Assembly: GCA_964464035.1 (NCBI GenBank)
Contig: CAYXEN010000018.1
Location: 1-38,065 of the forward strand
Direction of reading: 5' to 3'
DNA length: 38,065 nt
DNA from: CAYXEN01 sp964464035
GTDB taxonomy: Bacteria; Krumholzibacteriota; Krumholzibacteriia; WVZY01
Positions within the stretch are counted from its first letter, which is position 1. Each line of letters begins with the position of its first letter. The position numbers were made by a program, and so were the translations under genes. Of the stretch, positions 32,678 through 38,065 are shown in pieces. The notes below the pieces were generated by a model. The model saw only the letters and a program-made list of their open reading frames with translations, searched no databases and was not told where the DNA came from.

Positions 32678-34093
32678 TTAGTGCGGCGGATAGTGAAGGG
32701 GAAGGGAAACGGAGAACACACTGCCTTCATCGATGCCGCTCTTCACGCTTATGCCCCCACCGTGCGCGCGGATGATCGCCTGCGCCAGGCTCAAGCCAAG
32801 ACCGCTCCCGGACGACGAGCGGCTCTCATCGCACCTATAAAACCTGTCGAAAATGCGGGGGATATTTTTCTCGTCTATGCCGATGCCGGTGTCGGCGATA
32901 TCTATCCTCGCACGCTCGGCATCAGCCCCGATGCTTGCGGTCACCGTGCCGCCGGAAGGAGTGTACTTGATCGCATTATCCAGCAGGTTCGCCACGGCAC
33001 GCTGGAGTTTTGCCCTGTCTCCAAGGACGAGTACGGGCTGCTCGGGGAGATTGACAGTCATGCCGATGCATTTGTCTTCAGCCAATGGGTGGAAGAGGTC
33101 CACCGCTTCCCTCACGATCTCACGCAGGTCAAGCTGATCGCCGGCGAGCTCGGCCACCCCCGAATCCGCCTTCGTTATCTCCAGCATCGTATTGATCATC
33201 TCGATCAGCCGGTCGCTTTCCTCGATTACCGTCGCCGCCATCTCACGAAAGTCCCCGGCATCGCCCCGGCCGGTCAACGTCGTCTCGGCGATGCCGCGGA
33301 TGCGCGTTATCGGGCTTCGCAGGTCGTGGGCCACATTGTCGGTCACTTCCTTCAATTCCTTCACAAGCGCCTCTATCCTTCCCAGCATGTCGTTGAAAGC
33401 CCGAGCCAGGTCGTCGATCTCCCGCCCCTCGCCTCCAAGCGGCACCCTTCGGGCGAGATCGCCTTTCCCGATTCCGGCCGCCGTGGTCGTGACCCTTTGC
33501 ACTCCCGACATCGCCTTCCTGGCCAGAAGCCATCCCACCAACCCTCCGCAAGCCAACATCAGGGCCAAGGCGGTTCCGAAAGTCTCCCGGTATCGCTCCA
33601 TCATGATCTCGGCATCGCGAAGCGTCATGCCCACCTCGATTGCACGATCGCCGCCCGCCGGCTCGATTACCACCCTGACCTTGTGGCGATGTCCCGGCAG
33701 GGAGAGCGTGCGAAAAGTCGGTTGCCCGGTCGTTGGGCCGGCGCTCCCGGAGCCCGGGGGCTCCAGACCGCTCCATGCTTCCAGGTCGGAAGCGGCCAGC
33801 ACATCTCCTTTCGCCGACAGCAAGCGGAAGAACACGCGGCTCACACCCCTCGATTGCGCCTCGCGCCGGAATTCCGAGGTAAGCGCTTCTTCCCCGTGAC
33901 TCCTGTAGAGTGCCTCGAATTCCCTTGCCGTATCCAGGAGCTCATTGTCCGCTTGCGCGTGGAGATGGGATGTGAGAGATACGTAGACGAGCAGAAATAC
34001 TCCCAGCGACAGCGCCCCGAACAATCCCGTGTACCACAAGGTCAGGCGGAAGGTCACAGTCCGGAAAATGCTACTTCTTCTCTTCGAGCACAT
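32678..34093 (-). CDS. Two-component sensor histidine kinase (CusS/HAMP type)
   Basis: A 471-residue membrane kinase. The first membrane helix (about residues 17-37), a periplasmic sensor of about 125 residues and a second helix (about 163-185) are followed by a HAMP domain (MSGVQRVTTTAAGIGKGDLARRVPL, with AFNDMLGRIE), the phospho-acceptor box VAHDLRSPITRI, the ATP-binding N box NLLDNAIKYTPSGG, and G boxes DTGIGIDEKNIPRIFDRFYR and GSGLGLSLAQAI. All catalytic motifs are intact. The first ATG lies 23 bases inside the regulator gene, with no clear ribosome site, consistent with translational coupling. The neighbouring efflux genes suggest it senses the pump's substrate, such as a metal or toxic compound. 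Confidence 0.9.
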   Translation of the reverse strand: MCSKRRSSIFRTVTFRLTLWYTGLFGALSLGVFLLVYVSLTSHLHAQADNELLDTAREFEALYRSHGEEALTSEFRREAQSRGVSRVFFRLLSAKGDVLAASDLEAWSGLEPPGSGSAGPTTGQPTFRTLSLPGHRHKVRVVIEPAGGDRAIEVGMTLRDAEIMMERYRETFGTALALMLACGGLVGWLLARKAMSGVQRVTTTAAGIGKGDLARRVPLGGEGREIDDLARAFNDMLGRIEALVKELKEVTDNVAHDLRSPITRIRGIAETTLTGRGDAGDFREMAATVIEESDRLIEMINTMLEITKADSGVAELAGDQLDLREIVREAVDLFHPLAEDKCIGMTVNLPEQPVLVLGDRAKLQRAVANLLDNAIKYTPSGGTVTASIGADAERARIDIADTGIGIDEKNIPRIFDRFYRCDESRSSSGSGLGLSLAQAIIRAHGGGISVKSGIDEGSVFSVSLPLHYPPH

Positions 34094-34754
34094 ACCCGGC
34101 GCCCCGTATCGTGTGAATGAGATTGCGCCCGAAAGGGCGGTCGATCTTGTCCCGCAAGCGGCAGATGCGGGCCTCGACCACGTTGGTTTGAGGATCGAAA
34201 TTGTAGTCCCAGACGTGCTCCATGATCATGGTTTTCGACACCACCCGGCCGGCATTCCGCACGAGATATTCAAGCAACGCGAATTCCTTGGGTTGTAACT
34301 CGATCTCCCTGCCGGCCCTGAAAACCTTGCGCCTGACAAGGTCCATCTTGAGGTCTCCGGCCGTGAGCGTCGTCGGCTCGGTCGCCCGCGTGGCACGCCG
34401 AATGAGCGCATGAATGCGGGCCACCAGCTCCGAAAAAGCGAACGGCTTCACGAGATAGTCATCACCGCCGGCCTGCAGACCTTTGATCCGGTCATCCACC
34501 GAACTCCTGGCGCTGAGGACGATAACCGGGGTCGTGGTACCGTGGCGGCGCATTTCATCGATGAGCGCAAGGCCATCCAACTTCGGCAACATGATGTCGA
34601 TGACAGCGGCGTCGTACGATCCAGTCAGAGCGAGCCGAAGGCCTTCTTCGCCGTCGGATGCACGGTCCACGGCAATGCCTTCCTGTTTCAATCCCTTCGA
34701 GATGAACAGGGCGGTTTGAACATCATCTTCAACCAAAAGGATTCTCAAGGTCAT
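34071..34754 (-). CDS. OmpR-family response regulator
   Basis: A 227-residue regulator. The receiver domain has the acidic pocket E9/D10/D11, the phosphorylation site D53 (AAVIDIMLPKLDG), the Ser in VIVLSARSS and the Lys in DYLVKPFAF. The C-terminal winged-helix domain (LTAGDLKMDLVRRKVFRAGREIEL, split by the beta strands; LQPKEFALLEYLVRNAG; TNVVEARICRLRDKID; IHTIRGAGYVLEE) is complete. It is the first gene of the signalling and export series, overlaps the kinase start by 23 bases and lies divergent from a small membrane protein gene 198 bases away. It most resembles CusR/CzcR-type regulators of metal export, but that subgroup is a guess from context. Confidence 0.93.
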   Translation of the reverse strand: MTLRILLVEDDVQTALFISKGLKQEGIAVDRASDGEEGLRLALTGSYDAAVIDIMLPKLDGLALIDEMRRHGTTTPVIVLSARSSVDDRIKGLQAGGDDYLVKPFAFSELVARIHALIRRATRATEPTTLTAGDLKMDLVRRKVFRAGREIELQPKEFALLEYLVRNAGRVVSKTMIMEHVWDYNFDPQTNVVEARICRLRDKIDRPFGRNLIHTIRGAGYVLEEKK

Positions 34755-34882
34755 TTCCCATAGCTTGCGCTACATGCGAGACTCATTCATCTATCATTAA
34801 TGCCAAGGATATCATGACAGATCGGCAACGTCATTTCCCTTTTTCGATACCGGCCTACCGCCTAGAACGCCGTAGGCATGGA

Positions 34883-34907
34883 ATTCCCTGACTGAAACGC
34901 AGGGAAT
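34883..34907. repeat. Inverted repeat between divergent genes
   Basis: ATTCCCTG (34883-34890) and CAGGGAAT (34900-34907) form perfect 8-bp arms around a 9-base centre, 46 bases before the small membrane protein gene and 129 bases before the response regulator gene. A TTGACG at 34914-34919 follows it on the plus strand. There is no T tract, so an operator is more likely than a terminator. Confidence 0.45.
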
Positions 34908-34952
34908 ATGCAATTGACGGAGATTGCTGTAATTGATTAAGCTTGAGGAACT

Positions 34953-35225
34953 ATGAAAGCATCTTCCTATTGGTTGCTTGTTACCTTCGCGGGGATATTC
35001 GGTCTTTGGAAGGTAATAAAAAGATGGGTGGCTCCTATAGAGGGCGTCGGAACTCTTGGCATCATGTTCATAATCCTTCCCTTCGCCCTGGCTTTGATTA
35101 CTCAAGGCACTTGCAGCAATCCGGCCGAGATGACCTTTGATCCCTGGCAGCTTGGTTTGGTGGTGCTGGGGATTATCCTCGTTGCGGGTGATGCATCGGG
35201 ACGGTTTCGCAAGCATAAGAAATAA
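34953..35225 (+). CDS. Small membrane protein, unknown
   Basis: A 90-residue protein with two predicted membrane helices (about residues 6-20 and 31-50) and a third weaker hydrophobic stretch (67-79), ending in a basic tail RFRKHKK. It carries no family motif I know. GAGG lies 6 bases before the ATG, supporting translation. It is divergent from the two-component system and 120 bases before the next gene on the same strand; no functional link can be read. Confidence 0.6.
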   Translation: MKASSYWLLVTFAGIFGLWKVIKRWVAPIEGVGTLGIMFIILPFALALITQGTCSNPAEMTFDPWQLGLVVLGIILVAGDASGRFRKHKK

Positions 35226-35345
35226 GCGGCATAGATCTGATTCCCTATTCGCCCCGGTGTCGTATGATCAATGCCATGGCGCCGTCGTCGGCACCCATCC
35301 AACCAGCCGGATTAGAAGCGCATTTCACTACGTGACAAGCGGATC

Positions 35346-38065
35346 ATGGCCAAGTCGATGACCCCACCACGACGCGGTTCACTTCTCCTAGCCGGAACGT
35401 TGTTCACCATATCCGGAGCTCTCGGGCTAGGTTACCAGCTCGTGTGGGTCCGCAAGGCGACACTCATCGTAGGCTCGAGCCAGATCGCCCTCTCCACGGT
35501 GCTGACGAGCTTCTTCCTCGGACTCGCTCTCGGCAGCCTCGCCGTGGGGCGACACTTCCAAAGCAGGCGATTCTCTTCTCTCTTCGTCTACGGGCTCTTC
35601 GAAGCGGGCATCGGCATCTACGCGCTCGCGTTCCCGTTGCTCTTCAAGGTCGTGGAAGCAGCGTACGCATCTCTCTACGAGATCGCTTCAGGAAACGCCG
35701 AGGCGCTCTTCCTTCTTCGCTTCGCGCTTCTCTTCTTTCTCTTCCTCGCGCCCACGTTCTTGATGGGGGGCACGCTGCCCCTTCTCCTGGACGGACTCGT
35801 CGACAGGGACTCCGCGATCGGATCCCGCACGAGCCTCTTCTACGGCCTGAACATCTTGGGCGCGGTGATCGGTGTCCTCGTGACCGGGTATTTCGCGATC
35901 CCGCACCTGGGGATGAACGGCACCAACTTCGCCGCCGGGCTCGGCAATCTATCGATCGGCGCACTGGCGCTCGTCTTCTTCAGCCGGGCCACTCCGTTGC
36001 ATCCGCCACGGCGGGCCGGTGTGGAGGCGCGGGGGCCCGAGGCGTTCTTCCGCGCCCTGGCCTTCCTCTCCGGGCTCGCGGCCATCGGCTACCAGATAGC
36101 CTGGGCGCGCTACTTCTCGCTCTTCAAGACGGCGAGCGTCTACCTCACCGCCGTCCTCCTCGCCGTCTACCTCGCAGCGCTCGCCGCGGGAAGCCTCCTC
36201 ATGGCCCGCCTGCTCGCAAGGCGCATCCGCGCCCTTAGAGTCGTGGCGATATTGCAGCCGATAGCCGCTCTTCTCGTGCTATTCGGCCTCGGGTGGTGGA
36301 GGCTTGCGGACTACGAGCTAAGCGCCACGGGCTTCGACGTCGCTCCGAGCTGGCGTTTCATGAGCGAGACGGCGGACACGATCTTTTTCGCTCCGCTCTT
36401 CCAGGTCGGCCTCGTGATCTTCATCCCGGTGGTGCTCCTTGGCACCGCGCTCCCGGGAATAATCGCCGCCGCCACGCGCCGGAGCTCCGAGTTGCGGGAC
36501 ACATCGGGCCGCATCGTCTTCTGGAATACGATAGGCGCAAGCGCGGGAGGTTTTGCCGCGGGGTACCTGCTCATCCCGGCGTTCGGATTGAGAGGCACGT
36601 TCTTCTCGCTAGCCCTTCTCACCCTGGCGCTCGGCGCCGCCGCGGAGAGCCGGGTTGTTCGGGATGATCTCCTGGGCGATCAGAAAGGGGCCGGAGATAT
36701 CGGAACGGGGCATCGAAAGGCTGCGGGCGAGAAGAGACGACGCCGCGCGAAAAGCGCCGGCGCCTGGAGGAGGCTGCCTCTCGGCCCCGCGCACGCGATC
36801 ACCGTGGTCGCCTTGCTCGCATCCATCGCGTTCCTGCAGGGCGACGTCACCCGCCGCGCCGTGCGGGACTACGGCGTCGGCAAGCGGCTCGGCGAAGCGC
36901 GACTCGTCGATATAATAGAGGGCCCGCTCACTACCGGCTCCGTCTTCGCCGATCCGAACGACGTCTACATCGCATCCGGTGACCAGATCCTCGCCGTCGT
37001 TCGAAAGGGCGACCTGTCGGTGCAAGCTATCGAGGGTCACCTCCCCGCGCTCTTCTATCCGCGCCCGGGAACGCCCAGGAAGATCCTCGGCATCGCCGTG
37101 GGCTCGGGACAGACCTTCGGGGCGCTCCTCAACTACCCGATCGAGCACATGGACGTGGTCGACATCTCCTCGGAGATGATAAAGCTCGCCATGAAACATT
37201 TCCGCGAGTACAACCACGACCTCACGAACGACCCGCGGGTCTCCGTCTTCCTGGACGACGGGCGGCATTTCGTGGAACGCGCCCGCCCCGAATCCTACGA
37301 CGTGGTCACCATGGAGCCCCCGCCACCGACCGCACCCGGCGTGCACGCGCTCTACTCGCTCGAGTTCTACAAGGCGGTCAGGCGAGTGCTTCGCGAAGAC
37401 GGCGTGCTCCTGCAATGGGTGCCCTTATACTGGCTCACGCCCAACGAGGCGCGGGGCGTGGTGAAGACGGTGGCCAAGGTCTTTCCATACACGTTCATCG
37501 TGCGCATGGGGCAGATAGATTTCGTGACACTGAGCTTCAAGCGCGACGGGCCGCCCCGCTGGAGTATCGAATGGATCGAGGAGCGGGCGAAGATATTCGC
37601 CGGTGAGCGCGAAGTCATGCGCAAGCGCTGGACATCCAAGTGCCGCCACGGAACGGCCTCGCTCGAGGGGATACTCGCGCTCCTGACCGCGGGGCCCGAG
37701 GACGTTGCGCGCCTCGAAGCTCCTTATATATATGAGGACGACGACCAGCGCTTGAGCTATTCGAGCGGAGACCGCCGGCTGCTCAGGCGCTACCACGGAA
37801 CGATTCTGCCCGCCTTGACTTTCGCGGCGCTCCCCCGCACGCCTTTCAGCGAGCTACAGCGCTACTTTCGCGAACCGATCCCCGCGGCCGAACTCGACGA
37901 GGAGAGGGCCCGGGCGCTCATGCTCTACGGCGTGCCTTCCCCGGCCGAGGTCGACTCGGCTGTGGAAGCGTGGCGCGAAGCGACTGATCTCTCCGCCCGC
38001 GCGGAGCGCGCGCTTCGCATAGCCAAGCTCGCCATCGCCGACTTCGACGAAAGCCTCCCCTGGCA
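35346..38065 (+). CDS. Spermidine-synthase-like membrane protein, 3' end outside window
   Basis: At least 906 codons are open to the right edge with no stop. Two blocks of membrane helices fill about residues 10-220 and 225-440, with transporter-like repeats (LGLGYQLVWVRK and IGYQIAWARYFSLF; FLMGGTLPLL and VLLGTALPGI), as in fused MFS/spermidine synthases. A basic linker and another helix follow at about 440-495. The methyltransferase domain (about 575-710) has ILGIAVGSGQTFGALLNYP in place of the canonical GGGDG loop, then VVDISSEMIKLAMKHF, DDGRHFVE and VVTMEPPPPTAPGV, so the catalytic Asp loop differs from that of spermidine synthase. The remaining C-terminal part looks helical, perhaps TPR-like. 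No ribosome site precedes the ATG; an ATG four codons later is possible. It is the third family member in the window. Confidence 0.75.
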   Translation, partial: MAKSMTPPRRGSLLLAGTLFTISGALGLGYQLVWVRKATLIVGSSQIALSTVLTSFFLGLALGSLAVGRHFQSRRFSSLFVYGLFEAGIGIYALAFPLLFKVVEAAYASLYEIASGNAEALFLLRFALLFFLFLAPTFLMGGTLPLLLDGLVDRDSAIGSRTSLFYGLNILGAVIGVLVTGYFAIPHLGMNGTNFAAGLGNLSIGALALVFFSRATPLHPPRRAGVEARGPEAFFRALAFLSGLAAIGYQIAWARYFSLFKTASVYLTAVLLAVYLAALAAGSLLMARLLARRIRALRVVAILQPIAALLVLFGLGWWRLADYELSATGFDVAPSWRFMSETADTIFFAPLFQVGLVIFIPVVLLGTALPGIIAAATRRSSELRDTSGRIVFWNTIGASAGGFAAGYLLIPAFGLRGTFFSLALLTLALGAAAESRVVRDDLLGDQKGAGDIGTGHRKAAGEKRRRRAKSAGAWRRLPLGPAHAITVVALLASIAFLQGDVTRRAVRDYGVGKRLGEARLVDIIEGPLTTGSVFADPNDVYIASGDQILAVVRKGDLSVQAIEGHLPALFYPRPGTPRKILGIAVGSGQTFGALLNYPIEHMDVVDISSEMIKLAMKHFREYNHDLTNDPRVSVFLDDGRHFVERARPESYDVVTMEPPPPTAPGVHALYSLEFYKAVRRVLREDGVLLQWVPLYWLTPNEARGVVKTVAKVFPYTFIVRMGQIDFVTLSFKRDGPPRWSIEWIEERAKIFAGEREVMRKRWTSKCRHGTASLEGILALLTAGPEDVARLEAPYIYEDDDQRLSYSSGDRRLLRRYHGTILPALTFAALPRTPFSELQRYFREPIPAAELDEERARALMLYGVPSPAEVDSAVEAWREATDLSARAERALRIAKLAIADFDESLPW

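Noticed and set aside
35271..35342. Short 23-codon frame before the partial membrane protein gene
   Set aside because: No ribosome site, no conserved feature, and expected by chance at this length.

Overview
The window is bacterial, moderately GC-rich and gene-dense, with 20 intact or near-intact protein genes and one that runs off the right edge. I see no tRNA, rRNA, CRISPR array, transposase or phage gene. Three large secreted proteins end in the same kind of C-terminal domain (a YPNP or FPNP entry, a SIYDxxGRxV-type strand, a GVYFxR strand and a basic-hydrophobic end such as KMVVLR). This is the FlgD-like / type IX secretion sorting domain typical of the Fibrobacteres-Chlorobi-Bacteroidetes superphylum and allied candidate phyla. 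With the GC content and the many secreted beta-rich proteins, this suggests an uncultured FCB-group lineage (Eisenbacteria, Krumholzibacteriota, Latescibacterota or Zixibacteria type); the exact phylum is inference.

Layout. 1-6.6 kb: a 1318-residue secreted multidomain protein behind a promoter and an intrinsic-terminator-like hairpin, convergent with a secreted N,N-dimethylformamidase-beta-like protein. 6.8-10.4 kb: a KamA-family radical SAM protein with a long N-terminal extension and a secreted alpha/beta hydrolase. 10.5-13.5 kb: dinB (DNA polymerase IV) translationally coupled to a membrane alkaline-phosphatase-superfamily protein. 13.6-15.3 kb: a small secreted protein with five DSFFD repeats and a secreted DUF4412-like protein. 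15.4-18.6 kb: a nitric-oxide cluster: a hemerythrin-like protein divergent from an Rrf2-family Fe-S regulator, norC (with an extra heme domain) and norB, the last three coupled by ATGA overlaps. 18.6-22.7 kb: two divergent spermidine-synthase-like membrane proteins. 22.7-24.4 kb: a small lipoprotein resembling the propeptide region of the adjacent trypsin-like lipoprotein protease. 24.6-26.8 kb: a seven-bladed FG-GAP protein and a small secreted protein. 26.9-34.8 kb: a response regulator, histidine kinase, TolC-like lipoprotein, adaptor and RND pump, all on the minus strand. 34.95-38.07 kb: a small membrane protein and a third, partial spermidine-synthase-like membrane protein.

How the genes work together. 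The norCB genes, the Rrf2 regulator (three cysteines placed as in NsrR/IscR) and the hemerythrin protein form a self-contained nitric oxide sensing and detoxification unit. The RND/adaptor/TolC set with its two-component system is a tripartite exporter under its own regulation. The FlgD/T9SS-tailed proteins and the two small secreted proteins belong to the cell-surface or exported proteome.

Most interesting signals: (i) a 15-residue C-terminal tag (P-x-E-x-x-[ST]-W-G-x-[IV]-K-S-x-Y-E) shared by two otherwise unrelated small secreted proteins 12.4 kb apart; (ii) the DSFFD repeat protein; (iii) two promoters placed so that the transcript would start exactly on an ATG (leaderless mRNAs); (iv) a free-standing protease-propeptide-like lipoprotein; (v) a diheme NorC; (vi) three spermidine-synthase-like membrane proteins in one window.
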